Shown here: positions 7,764 to 16,860 of the stretch, piece by piece | How positions within the stretch are numbered: the first letter of the stretch is position 1 | Layout of the letters: each line of letters begins with the position of its first letter | Origin: Duganella dendranthematis | Lineage (GTDB): Bacteria > Pseudomonadota > Gammaproteobacteria > Burkholderiales > Burkholderiaceae_D | DNA length: 64,000 nt | Direction: 5' to 3' | NCBI RefSeq assembly: GCF_012849375.1 | Contig: NZ_CP051684.1 | Location: 3,472,001-3,536,000 of the forward strand | Position numbers and translations under genes: made by a program | The notes under the pieces: model-generated | What the model was told of the DNA's origin: nothing | The model's database searches: none | Seen by the model: only the letters and a program-made list of their open reading frames with translations

Positions 7764-8687
7764 TTATACTTCGCTGGCGATGGGGTCGGTATCGGCAATA
7801 GCCTTGCCTTTGTCGGTGCTGCGGGTATTGTAGAACGTTGCGGCCATGCCTGACGCGAGAATGATGCCGATGCCCGCCCAGCTATGCCAGTCGAACACGT
7901 CGCCGAAGATAAACACGCCCCAGACGCTGGAAAACACGATGCCGGTGTACTGCAGATTCGCTACCACCAGCGTGTTGCCGAGGCGGTAGGCACGCGTCAT
8001 GGCGATCTGCGCGCTGGTGGCGCACACGCCGATGGCCAGCAGCAGCAGGCCGCTGCGTACACTTGAAATCGGATGCCATACCGGGCCGTCGCTGCCACCG
8101 GTCAGGAACACGCCGACGATGCCGGCCGCCAGGTTCATGACGGTGAAATAGAACACCACGCGGTTTTCCGGCTCGCCGGCCAGGCCCATTTTGCGGACCT
8201 GCATGTAGGCGGTGGCGGTAATCACGCTGGACCCGAGCGCGATCAGCGCCGGCGTCAGCTGGTTGGCGTTGAAGGCGGGACGCAGCAGCAGGGTGACGCC
8301 GACAAAGCTCAGCCCCACGGCCACCATCAGCGGCCATTTGATGTCGCCCTTGGCGTGCCACCAGCCCATGGCGAACAGCCAGACGGCGATCCAGATCGGC
8401 GACATGTAGTTGAGCGTCATGGCGGTGGCCAGCGGCAGCTGGCCGATCGAGTAATACCACAGCCACAGCGAAGTGACGCCGATCAGGCCGCGCCACACGT
8501 GGGCGCCCGGCATGGCGGTGCGGAAGGTTTCGCCGCGCAAGGTGATGATGGTGCCGAGGGTGATCACGCCGACCACGCCCCGGTACATGACCAATTCGGA
8601 TGTTGAGAACTCTGCGGAAGCCAGCTTGACGCAAACCCCCATGACCGCAAACATAAAACTCGCAAACAACATCCAAAGTGACTGCAT
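7764..8687 (-). CDS. DMT superfamily transporter (EamA domains)
   Basis: Ten-helix inner-membrane protein made of two EamA repeats. The first starts near the N-terminus (MQSLWMLFASFMFAVMGVC) and the second near the middle (LIALGSSVITATAYMQVRKM). Such proteins usually export metabolites or amino acids. The substrate cannot be read from sequence. It lies between a Rieske oxygenase and a sulfurtransferase on one likely transcript, so it may move a substrate or product of the oxygenase (inference). Length of 307 residues is typical. Confidence 0.88.
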   Translation of the reverse strand: MQSLWMLFASFMFAVMGVCVKLASAEFSTSELVMYRGVVGVITLGTIITLRGETFRTAMPGAHVWRGLIGVTSLWLWYYSIGQLPLATAMTLNYMSPIWIAVWLFAMGWWHAKGDIKWPLMVAVGLSFVGVTLLLRPAFNANQLTPALIALGSSVITATAYMQVRKMGLAGEPENRVVFYFTVMNLAAGIVGVFLTGGSDGPVWHPISSVRSGLLLLAIGVCATSAQIAMTRAYRLGNTLVVANLQYTGIVFSSVWGVFIFGDVFDWHSWAGIGIILASGMAATFYNTRSTDKGKAIADTDPIASEV

Positions 8688-8696
8688 CGTAAAACC

Positions 8697-9797
8697 TTAT
8701 AAGTCCATTTTGCGTTGGTACCACTCGTGGAAGTGTTGCATGCCGTCTTCCATCGGTGACTGGTACGGCCCGCCGTCCGTCTCGCCGCGCTCCATCAGGA
8801 TCTTGCGGCCGGCGTCCATGCGTTGGCCGATTTCGTCGTCCTCGATGCAGGTTTCCATGTAGGCGGCGCGCTCGGCTTCGATGAATTCGCGCTCGAACAG
8901 CACGATTTCTTCCGGATAGTAGAATTCCACCACGTTCTTGGTGCGGTTCGGGCCTTCCGGCCACAGGGTCGAGACGATCAGCACGTGCGGATACCATTCG
9001 ACCATGATGTTCGGATACAGGGTCAGCCAGATGGCGCCATACGGTGGCGGCTCACCGCCACGGAACTTCAGCACCTGTTCCTGCCAGTGCTTGTAGACTT
9101 CCGAGCCGGACTTTTGCAGGCCCTTGTGCACGCCCACCGTCTGCACACTGTACTCGCGGCCGAAATCCCAGCGCAGGTCGTCACAGGTGACGAAGCTGCC
9201 CAGGCCGGGATGGAAGGGCTCGACGTGGTAATCCTCCAGGTAGACTTCGATGAAAGTCTTCCAGTTGTAGTCGCAGTGGTGCACTTCCACATGGTCCAGC
9301 ATATAGCCGCTGAAATCGAGGTCCTTGGTGACCGACAGGCCATTCAGCGCGTCCATGACGTTGTAGCCGTTTTGCTCGAACAGCAGGCCATTCCAGTTTT
9401 GCAACGGGGTCTTGGGCAGGTTCAGGCACGGCGTCTCGGGGAAGTGCGGCGCGCCGATCAGCTCTCCCTTGAGGTCGTAGGTCCAGCGGTGCAACGGGCA
9501 GACGATGTTGTTCGTATTGCCACGGCCGTTGAGCATCAGCGCCTGCCGGTGACGGCAGACATTGGACACCAGTTCGATGCCGTCGGCGTTACGCACCAGC
9601 ATACGGCCTTCATTCTCGGCGGCGAGGGTGGCGTAGTCGCCGGCGTTCGGCACCATCAGCTCATGTCCGACATAACGCGGACCGGCTTTAAACAGTTGCT
9701 GCATTTCTCGCTGCAGTAGCGATTCGTCAAAATAGACGCTTACCGGAAGTTGCGCAGTTGGCCGCGCTAGCTTGGCGTGGGTACCCAGATCGGACAT
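8697..9797 (-). CDS. Rieske-type aromatic ring-hydroxylating oxygenase, alpha subunit family
   Basis: Non-heme iron oxygenase. The Rieske [2Fe-2S] ligands are C81, H83, C100 and H103 (CRHRQ and CPLHRW). The mononuclear iron site shows DYHVEPFHPG (two His), and the Asp is probably in EDDEIGQRM near the C-terminus. Length of 366 residues fits the SRPBCC/RHO_alpha fold. No reductase, ferredoxin or beta subunit is adjacent, so electron partners lie elsewhere. It heads the operon with the EamA exporter and sulfurtransferase. The substrate is unknown and need not be aromatic: choline- and betaine-type oxygenases share this fold. Confidence 0.9.
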   Translation of the reverse strand: MSDLGTHAKLARPTAQLPVSVYFDESLLQREMQQLFKAGPRYVGHELMVPNAGDYATLAAENEGRMLVRNADGIELVSNVCRHRQALMLNGRGNTNNIVCPLHRWTYDLKGELIGAPHFPETPCLNLPKTPLQNWNGLLFEQNGYNVMDALNGLSVTKDLDFSGYMLDHVEVHHCDYNWKTFIEVYLEDYHVEPFHPGLGSFVTCDDLRWDFGREYSVQTVGVHKGLQKSGSEVYKHWQEQVLKFRGGEPPPYGAIWLTLYPNIMVEWYPHVLIVSTLWPEGPNRTKNVVEFYYPEEIVLFEREFIEAERAAYMETCIEDDEIGQRMDAGRKILMERGETDGGPYQSPMEDGMQHFHEWYQRKMDL

Positions 9798-10125
9798 CCA
9801 AACCCCCCTTAATTAATGTTCAAACCAAGAAGAGACAGAATCCGTAAAGACCCGCATACGAATGCGTTGAGGTGGTATTTAGGACGGAACCGGCGATTAT
9901 ACCGTGTTTTGCGCTCGACTAACAGTGTGCTGTGCTCGTTTATTGTGCAAAAAATTGCAATAACTGCATGCTTGCAAGGCAAATGGGGACGATTGCGATA
10001 AAATCCAGAGTCGCCGCTGCATGGCCCGCTAATGTTCCACCTGATAAGATGGTTTGTTCTAAAATACCGGGTTACACTGCGCGGGCCTCACGTGTGCCAA
10101 GCATGCCAAAGATAACTGAGTGACT
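9798..10125. other. Divergent intergenic region, Rieske oxygenase / xseB
   Basis: This 328-base gap holds both promoters. For the minus strand, TATAAT (complement of 9896-9901) lies about 100 bases before the oxygenase start, without a good -35. On the plus side, two self-complementary TTGCAA hexamers (9955-9960 and 9972-9977) precede a TAAAAT at 9999-10004. Short open frames here overlap each other, lack ribosome sites and resemble nothing known. Confidence 0.45.
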
Positions 10126-10389
10126 ATGTCTAAGAAATTAACTGCCGACGCGACCGCCGCCGCCCTCGCTCCCGCTTCGTTTGAAGAAGCGATGGCGGAA
10201 CTGGCGCAGCTGGTCGCGCAAATGGAGGCAGGCCAACTGCCGCTGGAAGCTTCGGTGGCCGCCTACGCGCGCGGCTCGGCGCTGGTGCAGTTCTGCGCCG
10301 CCCAGCTGGAAAAAGTGGAATCCCAGGTCAAAGTGCTGGAAGGCGAGATGCTGAAACCCTTCGTCGTCACCGGCGAGGGCGAACAATGA
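10126..10389 (+). CDS. xseB: Exodeoxyribonuclease VII small subunit
   Basis: Small helical subunit that assembles with XseA into the single-strand exonuclease VII. The core FEEAMAELAQLVAQMEAGQL and the following LEASVAAYARGSALVQFC match the family closely. An extra Ala/Thr-rich leader (about 15 residues) precedes it. ATG at 10126 is preferred over a GTG at 10120, and neither has a strong ribosome site. The stop overlaps the ispA start (ATGA), giving the common xseB-ispA-dxs operon. xseA is not in this window. Confidence 0.93.
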   Translation: MSKKLTADATAAALAPASFEEAMAELAQLVAQMEAGQLPLEASVAAYARGSALVQFCAAQLEKVESQVKVLEGEMLKPFVVTGEGEQ

Positions 10390-11273
10390 GCGCCTTTGAC
10401 GACTGGATGAAAACCGTGCAGGCCGGATCGGAAAACGATTTATCCGGGTTCCTGCCTTCTTCCGATGTGATCCCAACCAAATTGCACGCGGCGATGCGCT
10501 ATGCGCTGCTGGGTGGCGGCAAGCGGGTGCGTCCGCTGCTGGTGTACGCGGCCGGTGCGCTGTTCGGCGCCGATTCGGCGACCCTGAGCCGCGCCGCTGC
10601 CGCCGTCGAAATGATCCATGCCTACTCGCTGGTGCACGACGACATGCCTTGCATGGACGACGATGAACTGCGTCGCGGCAAACCGACCGTGCACATCGCC
10701 TACGACGAAGCCACCGCGCTGCTGGTCGGCGACGCCTTGCAGTCGCAAGCCTTCATGGTGCTGTCGGCAGCGGACCAGATTCCGCCGGCGCGCGTGCTGG
10801 CGATGGTGCGCCTGCTCGGCGAGGCCTCCGGTTCGGCCGGCATGTGCGGCGGCCAGGCGATTGATCTGGACAGCGTCGGCGTCAGCCTGACGCTGGAGCA
10901 GCTGGAACGCATGCACCAGCTGAAGACCGGCGCCTTGCTGCGCGCGTCGGTGGTGCTGGGCGCCTTGGCCGGCAAGGATTTGTCGGACGAAGAATTGAGT
11001 GCGCTGAATGTGTATGCGCGCGCCATCGGCCTGGCGTTCCAGGTGGTGGACGATGTACTCGACGCGACGGCCGATTCGGCCACGCTGGGCAAGACCGCCG
11101 GCAAGGATGCCGCCGATAACAAGCCGACCTACGTTTCCATTTTAGGTCTGGAACCGTCGCGCGCACTGGCGGAAAAATTGCGGCTCGACGCGCACGCAGC
11201 GCTCGCGCCGTTTGGAGAAAAAGCTTTGCGATTACGCGAACTCGCGGACCTGATCGTGCAGCGGAAGGCATAA
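10386..11273 (+). CDS. ispA: Farnesyl diphosphate synthase (polyprenyl synthetase)
   Basis: Condenses IPP with DMAPP and GPP to make farnesyl diphosphate. The first aspartate-rich motif is DDMPCMDDD and the second is DDVLD, with GGKRVRP and KTGALL also present. The 295-residue length fits short-chain (C15) synthases. The start overlaps the xseB stop by 4 bases, and the dxs ATG follows the stop directly, so the three genes are translationally coupled. Product length (C15 versus C10 or C20) is inferred from genomic context. Confidence 0.95.
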   Translation: MSAFDDWMKTVQAGSENDLSGFLPSSDVIPTKLHAAMRYALLGGGKRVRPLLVYAAGALFGADSATLSRAAAAVEMIHAYSLVHDDMPCMDDDELRRGKPTVHIAYDEATALLVGDALQSQAFMVLSAADQIPPARVLAMVRLLGEASGSAGMCGGQAIDLDSVGVSLTLEQLERMHQLKTGALLRASVVLGALAGKDLSDEELSALNVYARAIGLAFQVVDDVLDATADSATLGKTAGKDAADNKPTYVSILGLEPSRALAEKLRLDAHAALAPFGEKALRLRELADLIVQRKA

Positions 11274-13145
11274 ATGAACTTGCTCGAAAAAATAGATTCC
11301 CCGGCCGATGTACGCAAACTGCCGTACAGCCAACTGACGCCGCTGGCGCATGAACTGCGCGCCTACCTGCTCGATTCCGTATCCAAGACCGGCGGCCATC
11401 TGTCGTCCAATCTCGGTACGGTGGAACTGACGGTAGCGCTGCACTACGTGTTCAACACGCCGCATGACCGCATCGTCTGGGACGTGGGCCACCAGACCTA
11501 CTCGCACAAGATCCTGACCGGCCGCCGCGACCGCATGCACACGCTGCGCCAGTTGGACGGCATCTCGGGCTTCCCGAAACGCGACGAATCGGAATACGAC
11601 ACCTTCGGCACCGCGCACTCGTCGACCTCCATCTCGGCGGCGCTGGGGATGGCGCAGGCGGCCAAGATCAAGGGCGAACATCGCCACGCGATCGCGGTGA
11701 TCGGCGACGGTTCGATGACGGCCGGTATGGCGTTCGAGGCGCTGAACAACGCCGGTGTGCAGGACGACGTCAATCTGCTGGTGATCCTGAACGATAACGA
11801 TATGTCGATCTCGCCGCCGGTCGGCGCGCTGAATCGCTATCTGGCGCGTTTGATGTCCGGTCAGTTCTACGCCGCCGCCAAGAACGTCGGCAAGTCGGTG
11901 CTGCCTGGCCCCGTGCTGGAACTGGCCAAGAAGCTGGAAGAACATGCGAAGGGCATGGTGGTTCCGGCCACGATGTTCGAGGAATTCGGCTTTAACTACA
12001 TCGGCCCGATCGACGGCCATGACCTGGACTCGCTGATCCCGACGCTGCAAAACATCAAGCACCTGAAAGGCCCACAGTTCCTGCACGTGGTGACCAAGAA
12101 GGGCCAGGGCTACAAGCTGGCCGAGGCCGAGCCTATCCTGTATCACGGCACCGGCAAGTTCAATCCGGCTGAAGGCATCAAGCCGGCCGCCGCGCCGGCC
12201 AAGAAAACCTACACTGAAGTATTTGGCGACTGGCTGTGCGACATGGCCGCCGTCGACAAGAAACTCGTCGGCATCACGCCGGCCATGCGCGAAGGCTCGG
12301 GCATGGTGCGCTTCAACCATGAGTATCCGGACCGTTACTTCGACGTCGGCATCGCCGAGCAGCATTCGGTGACCTTTGCCGGCGGCCTGGCTTGCGAAGG
12401 CCTCAAGCCGGTGGTGGCGATCTACTCGACCTTCCTGCAACGCGCCTACGATCAGTTGATCCACGACGTGGCGCTGCAAAACCTGGACGTGACCTTTGCG
12501 CTGGACCGTGCAGGCCTGGTCGGTGCGGACGGCGCCACCCACGCCGGTAACTACGATCTGGCTTACCTGCGCTGCATCCCGAACATGGTAGTGATGGCGG
12601 CGTCGGACGAAAACGAATGCCGCCAGATGCTGACCACCGGCTACCAGTACAACGGTCCGGCAGCGATCCGCTATCCGCGCGGCGCCGGCATCGGCGCGGC
12701 GATCAAGCCTGAACTGACCACGATTGAAATCGGCAAGGGCGAAATCAAGCGCACTGGCCAGAAAATCGCGATCCTGGCGTTTGGCTCGATGGTGGCACCG
12801 TCCATGGCCGCCGGCGACACGCTGAACGCCACCGTGGCCAATATGCGCTTCGTCAAGCCGCTGGACGTGGAACTGGTCAAGCAGCTGGCCGCCGATCACG
12901 ATTACTTCGTGACGGTGGAAGAGGGCTGCATCATGGGCGGCGCCGGTGCTGCCGTGGCGGAAGCGCTGGCGGCGGAAGGCATTGTCAAGCCGGTGCTGAT
13001 GCTTGGCCTGCCGGACAAGTTCATCGACCACGGCGACCCGGCCAAGCTGCTGTCCAGCGTGGGCCTGGACGCCGCCGGCATCACCGCTTCGATCAAGCAG
13101 CGTTACCTGAGCGACGAGCCGCGCCTGGTCGTTAATAACGGCTAA
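11274..13145 (+). CDS. dxs: 1-deoxy-D-xylulose-5-phosphate synthase
   Basis: First enzyme of the non-mevalonate isoprenoid pathway: pyruvate plus glyceraldehyde 3-phosphate gives DXP using thiamine diphosphate. The ThDP/Mg motif [18 protein letters not shown] is present, with [17 protein letters not shown] upstream. The transketolase pyrimidine domain has [16 protein letters not shown]. Length (623) is normal. The 3' end overlaps the convergent SGNH hydrolase gene by 14 bases. It is the last gene of the xseB-ispA-dxs operon. Confidence 0.97.
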   Translation: MNLLEKIDSPADVRKLPYSQLTPLAHELRAYLLDSVSKTGGHLSSNLGTVELTVALHYVFNTPHDRIVWDVGHQTYSHKILTGRRDRMHTLRQLDGISGFPKRDESEYDTFGTAHSSTSISAALGMAQAAKIKGEHRHAIAVIGDGSMTAGMAFEALNNAGVQDDVNLLVILNDNDMSISPPVGALNRYLARLMSGQFYAAAKNVGKSVLPGPVLELAKKLEEHAKGMVVPATMFEEFGFNYIGPIDGHDLDSLIPTLQNIKHLKGPQFLHVVTKKGQGYKLAEAEPILYHGTGKFNPAEGIKPAAAPAKKTYTEVFGDWLCDMAAVDKKLVGITPAMREGSGMVRFNHEYPDRYFDVGIAEQHSVTFAGGLACEGLKPVVAIYSTFLQRAYDQLIHDVALQNLDVTFALDRAGLVGADGATHAGNYDLAYLRCIPNMVVMAASDENECRQMLTTGYQYNGPAAIRYPRGAGIGAAIKPELTTIEIGKGEIKRTGQKIAILAFGSMVAPSMAAGDTLNATVANMRFVKPLDVELVKQLAADHDYFVTVEEGCIMGGAGAAVAEALAAEGIVKPVLMLGLPDKFIDHGDPAKLLSSVGLDAAGITASIKQRYLSDEPRLVVNNG

Positions 13146-14400
13146 GCACACGCGCTACTTCGGCGGCCATCGCCTCGTATCCCGCATCGCCGGGGTGCAG
13201 GTGGTCGCCGCTGTCGTAGCGCGGTTGCATGCGTGACGGCTGCTGCGGGTCACGCAGCAGCGCATCCATATCGGCCACCGCGTCGAATTCCGCGCTCTCC
13301 CTGATCCATTGATTGACCTGCCGGCGCAGCGCGTCCTTGGCTGGCGTGTAGTAGCCGTCGATGGCTGTGCCTTCAAACGGCGGCAGCGTGGCGCCGATAA
13401 TGCGCACCTGGCGCGCGCGGGCCTGGGCGATCAGTTGGCGGTAGGCGGCGATCATGCGGTTTAACGTCATCGGCGCTTCATGCGGGGCGAAGATGGATTG
13501 CGGCCAGCCGATGTCGTTAGTCCCCATCAGCACAATCGCGGTGCGGACGCCGGGCTGCGACAGCACGTCTAGCTCGAAGCGCGCCGCCGCGTTGACGCCC
13601 ATGCGGTCGCCCAGCAGGCGCGCGCCTGAAATGCCGGCGTTGACTACCGCCACACCGCCGGGGCTGAGGCGCGCGGCGAGGTAGTCTGGCCATCGATGGT
13701 CCTGGTCCGGCGTGGAGCCATTACCATCAGTGATTGAGTCGCCAAATGCGGCGACCACGCCCGCAGCCGGTCTCGCCGCCGCCGTTGCCATCGCCCCCGT
13801 CGCCATCGCCTCCGACGCCGCTGCCGTCGCCGTCTCAGCTTCGGCAGGCGCCGCCACCCAGATACCGCTGAGCAGCGCGCGGCCGTGCAATGGCTGGGCA
13901 CCCGCCAGCGTGGCGTCGGCAGTGCGATTGCCATCCACAATCACGCCTGTCTGCTGCGCTCCCCAGTGAAAGGTCGCCAACGGCGTATGCTCCGGCAGAT
14001 ACACGCTGACGGCAAGTTTTTCCAACGCCGCCACCGGCATCTCCAGCGCATCGCTAAGGGCAGGGGCGCCGGGCGGAATCACCAGGCTGACCTGACCGCC
14101 GAAAGTCAGCGGCCGCATGGTCTCTCCGGCGCGTCCAACACGCACCTCGCCCACCACGAGCGGCTGCGTGCCATAGCGGTTCGACAGCACCACGCGCAGC
14201 CGCGAACCGCCGATGCTGATGCGCGCCGTCTCGCGCACCGTCTGCCGCTCCAGCACCGCCGGCACCCCGGACGGCAGCGCAAACTCGCTGGCCTCCCAGA
14301 CCGCATGAGGACTGGCCTGCCAGGTCGCCAGCCAGTTTTCCGCCGCCTGCGGCGTAGTGATGATGGCTGCCAGCGTGGCAGCTGCAAGGTATCGCTTCAT
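13132..14400 (-). CDS. SGNH/GDSL-type esterase, secreted
   Basis: Exported hydrolase with the four SGNH blocks: GDSITDGNG (nucleophile Ser), the Gly in [16 protein letters not shown] (Asn) and [11 protein letters not shown] (Asp-His). The start at 14400 has AGGAG just upstream and gives a signal peptide ([22 protein letters not shown]). An in-frame ATG further out at 14460 would bury the signal. An N-terminal beta-sandwich-like region (about residues 25-185) precedes the catalytic domain. Between them is an Ala/Thr/Glu-rich linker. The substrate may be a polysaccharide acetyl ester, but this is not shown by the sequence. It is divergent from a LysR gene. Confidence 0.88.
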   Translation of the reverse strand: MKRYLAAATLAAIITTPQAAENWLATWQASPHAVWEASEFALPSGVPAVLERQTVRETARISIGGSRLRVVLSNRYGTQPLVVGEVRVGRAGETMRPLTFGGQVSLVIPPGAPALSDALEMPVAALEKLAVSVYLPEHTPLATFHWGAQQTGVIVDGNRTADATLAGAQPLHGRALLSGIWVAAPAEAETATAAASEAMATGAMATAAARPAAGVVAAFGDSITDGNGSTPDQDHRWPDYLAARLSPGGVAVVNAGISGARLLGDRMGVNAAARFELDVLSQPGVRTAIVLMGTNDIGWPQSIFAPHEAPMTLNRMIAAYRQLIAQARARQVRIIGATLPPFEGTAIDGYYTPAKDALRRQVNQWIRESAEFDAVADMDALLRDPQQPSRMQPRYDSGDHLHPGDAGYEAMAAEVARVLSRY

Positions 14401-14473
14401 GATGCTCTCCTGTCGAAAAGCCCACGATAGGACATTCCATTCAAGCCCAGAAGATGGCAATTGTGACTATACT

Positions 14474-14492
14474 TCATTCAAATATCGAATGA
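14474..14492. promoter_or_regulatory. Inverted repeat in the SGNH/LysR divergent promoter
   Basis: TCATTC and GAATGA flank 7 bases (aaatatc), ending 7 bases before the LysR start. The geometry resembles a LysR-type autoregulatory site; this is inference from position and symmetry. Confidence 0.35.
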
Positions 14493-14499
14493 GGATCAG

Positions 14500-15405
14500 A
14501 TGGATACCATCCGTTCGCTACGCTGCTTTGTGCGCGCCGTTGAATTGGGCAGCCTGTCCGCCGTCGCCCGCGAGGAAGGCACAACACAGCCAACCGTCAG
14601 CAAAATAGTCGCTGCGCTGGAGCGGGAACTGGGCGTGCGGCTGCTGGAACGCAGCACCACCAGCTTGCAAGCCACGCCGCAAGGCATGCGCTTCTACCAG
14701 CGCGCGCTCGGCGTGCTGGCCGAATATCAGGAAGCGGTAGCGGAAGCGCGCGGCCAGACCGAAACGCCGGCGGGTCTGATCCGCGTGAATGCGCCGGCAG
14801 CGTTTGGGCAATTCTGCCTCAACGCCATGCTGGCGCCTTTCCTGGCGCGGCATCCGCAAGTTGACATCGAACTGATACTCGATGACCGCATGGTCGATCT
14901 GGTCAAGGAAGGCGTCGACATCGCCGTCCGCCAGGGGCGCGAACTGCCGCCTGACGCGATTGCGCGGCTGGCCGGAAGCTCGCCGCGCCAGCTGGTGGCG
15001 TCGCCGGACTATCTGCGTGCGCACGGCAAACCAAAGCAGCCGCAGGATCTGGCGCGCCACGACTATATCCGTTTCGCCTGGCTGGCTGATGGCGATCTGC
15101 TCACATTGTACAACGGCGAACATACCGAAACCGTGCCGACGCGGGGGCGTTATCGCGTCAATCATGCACTGGCTATCCGTGAAGCGCTGGCAGCCGGCGG
15201 CGGCATTGGTCTGTGCCCGCTATGGCTGGTGCAGGACTTGCTGGACAGTGACGCATTGGTGCGCGTGCTGCCTCGATGGCATGGGCAAGAGCAGCCGCTG
15301 CACCTGCTGTCGCCGTCGCGCCGCTACCAGCCATTGCGGGCACGATTGCTGCTGGACTATCTCGCAGAACAAATCGCTCTGCTGCCGGGATACAACGCTT
15401 CCTGA
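14500..15405 (+). CDS. LysR family transcriptional regulator
   Basis: LysR-type regulator with an N-terminal winged helix-turn-helix (LGSLSAVAREEGTTQPTVSK then VAALERELGVRLLERS) and a periplasmic-binding-protein-like effector domain of the CrgA/PA-group type. Length (301) is normal. It is transcribed away from the SGNH hydrolase gene, with a short inverted repeat between them, so the esterase is its likeliest target besides itself. The effector is unknown. Confidence 0.92.
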   Translation: MDTIRSLRCFVRAVELGSLSAVAREEGTTQPTVSKIVAALERELGVRLLERSTTSLQATPQGMRFYQRALGVLAEYQEAVAEARGQTETPAGLIRVNAPAAFGQFCLNAMLAPFLARHPQVDIELILDDRMVDLVKEGVDIAVRQGRELPPDAIARLAGSSPRQLVASPDYLRAHGKPKQPQDLARHDYIRFAWLADGDLLTLYNGEHTETVPTRGRYRVNHALAIREALAAGGGIGLCPLWLVQDLLDSDALVRVLPRWHGQEQPLHLLSPSRRYQPLRARLLLDYLAEQIALLPGYNAS

Positions 15406-15439
15406 AATTTCCTTGCGTAGCGGGTAAGCTGTCCTATAT

Positions 15440-15460
15440 TGATATAAACAGTTTATATCA
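15440..15460. promoter_or_regulatory. 21-bp perfect palindrome upstream of the M48 peptidase
   Basis: TGATATAAAC and its exact reverse complement GTTTATATCA surround a single A. The site overlaps a weak TATATT -10-like box and ends at the ribosome site (AGAGGA) of the gene at 15470. It looks like a repressor operator for a dimeric helix-turn-helix protein (TetR or GntR type). The cognate regulator is not identified. Confidence 0.6.
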
Positions 15461-15469
15461 GAGGATGAC

Positions 15470-16210
15470 ATGAAAACCGCTTGCGCAACCTTGTTACTGC
15501 TGCTAGCCTGCACCGCGCAGGCGCAAGTGCCGGAATCCGGCCGCGCGCAGGAGCTACTGTACAGCGCGGCGGAAGTGGATGCCGGCATGGAGGAACGCTA
15601 TATCGACCGCACAGTCGATCTGGCGGCGGCCGGCAAGCTGGATGAAGATCGCGCGCTGCTGGCGCGCCTGCGCTACATCAGCGCCGAACTGATACGTGTG
15701 GCTATCGAATTGAAACCGGAAGCGGCGCAATGGCAGTGGGAAGTCCACACCACCAGCGATACCGAAGTGGATGCGATCTGCATGGCGGGCGGGAAGATCC
15801 TGGTCGGCAGCGGCTTCGTGCACCAGCTGGCGCTGACCGACGGCGAGCTGGCGACGCTGCTGGCGCATGAAGTGGCGCACGCGGTGGCCGAACATCATCG
15901 CGAAACCTTTTCGGAGGCGATGCTGGTGAATCGTCTGCCGGCCGTGCCACTGGACGTGGTGATGGCGCGGCTGGATAGCGACCTGTCGCTGCAAATCCGC
16001 TTGTCGAAGCTATCGAGCTTGCAGGAATCCGAGGCCGACCACCTCGGCATGGTGCTGGCGCACCGCGCCGGCTGGTCGGCGGAAGACATCGTCAGCTTCT
16101 ATCGCAAGCTGGCGGAAGGGGAGCAGTCCGCGCTGATCTCCGGCGCCTATCCTGCCAACGCTTCGCGTCTCAGTATGGCACGCGGCATGGCGCGGCTGTT
16201 TGGGGATTAA
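15470..16210 (+). CDS. M48 family metalloprotease, secreted
   Basis: Zinc endopeptidase of the M48 family. The metal site is HEVAH in LLAHEVAHAVAEHH, with the third ligand Glu in QESEADHLGM. A signal peptide (MKTACATLLLLLACTAQAQ) directs it to the periplasm. LLACTAQ is not a good lipobox because the Cys is followed by TAQAQ with signal cleavage after AQA. Length (246) is shorter than BepA (about 480) because no TPR repeats follow, so it resembles LoiP/YcaL-type proteases. AGAGGATG lies just before the ATG. A perfect palindrome precedes it. The 3' end overlaps the convergent adenosyltransferase gene by 4 bases. Confidence 0.9.
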   Translation: MKTACATLLLLLACTAQAQVPESGRAQELLYSAAEVDAGMEERYIDRTVDLAAAGKLDEDRALLARLRYISAELIRVAIELKPEAAQWQWEVHTTSDTEVDAICMAGGKILVGSGFVHQLALTDGELATLLAHEVAHAVAEHHRETFSEAMLVNRLPAVPLDVVMARLDSDLSLQIRLSKLSSLQESEADHLGMVLAHRAGWSAEDIVSFYRKLAEGEQSALISGAYPANASRLSMARGMARLFGD

Positions 16211-16761
16211 TCGCGCTTGCGTTCGTGCTGCCACAGCACGTCGCTGCCGCCGGCGTAGCGGTTCAACACGCGCGACAGCACGAACAGCAGGTCCGACAAG
16301 CGGTTCACATACTGGCGCGGATGTTCGTGGATGGTCTCGGCCTTGCCCAGCGTGACGATGCTGCGTTCCGCACGGCGGCACACGGTCCGGCACACATGCG
16401 CCTGCGACGATGCGCGCGATCCGGCCGGCAGGATGAATTCCGTCAGCGGCGGCAGCGTGGCGTTGTACTTCGCCAGCAGCACATCCAGCCGCTCGACATG
16501 CGCTTCCTTGATCATCTGATAGCCCGGAATGCACAGCTCCCCGCCCAGGTCGAACAGATCGTGCTGGATGGTGATCAGCTCCTCGCGCAGATCGGCTGGC
16601 ATGTCCTCGCACAGCAGCAGCCCCAGATGCGAATTCAGCTCATCCACCTCGCCGATGGCGATAATGCGGATGCTGTCCTTGTCGGTGCGGCTGCCGTCGC
16701 CAAGGCCAGTCGTGCCGCCGTCACCGGTACGCGTGGCGATTTTAGAAAGTCGGTTACCCAT
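16207..16761 (-). CDS. Cob(I)alamin adenosyltransferase, PduO type
   Basis: Transfers adenosyl from ATP to cob(I)alamin to make coenzyme B12. The ATP-binding N-terminal stretch TRTGDGGTTGLGDGSR and the conserved GEVDELNSHLG and RAERSIVTL motifs are diagnostic. Length of 184 residues is standard. The ATG at 16761 is preceded by CAGAGG at 9 bases. The open frame extends far upstream but without similarity. No other cobalamin genes are nearby. It is divergent from glcD. Confidence 0.93.
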   Translation of the reverse strand: MGNRLSKIATRTGDGGTTGLGDGSRTDKDSIRIIAIGEVDELNSHLGLLLCEDMPADLREELITIQHDLFDLGGELCIPGYQMIKEAHVERLDVLLAKYNATLPPLTEFILPAGSRASSQAHVCRTVCRRAERSIVTLGKAETIHEHPRQYVNRLSDLLFVLSRVLNRYAGGSDVLWQHERKRD

Positions 16762-16860
16762 AATGTTCAGCCTCTGATTGGTTATGCACCGAAGAATACA
16801 ACAACGGGCCTCTGATTTGTGCTTACAATCGTGTATCTGTGTTTTCAGGCGTGAGCACCA

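Noticed and set aside
6904..7833. Continuation of the ParE-like plus-strand frame through the sulfurtransferase gene
   Set aside because: Beyond 6901 it is antisense to sseA and shows no toxin features. Only the first about 40 residues were considered meaningful.
9816..10123. Two short overlapping ORFs in the gap before xseB
   Set aside because: No ribosome sites, unusual composition (Arg/Cys-rich), mutual overlap in different frames and no recognisable family.
11232..13151. Open frame of about 640 codons antisense to dxs
   Set aside because: Mirror frame of a highly conserved gene with low-complexity Arg/His/Gln-rich translation and no ribosome site.
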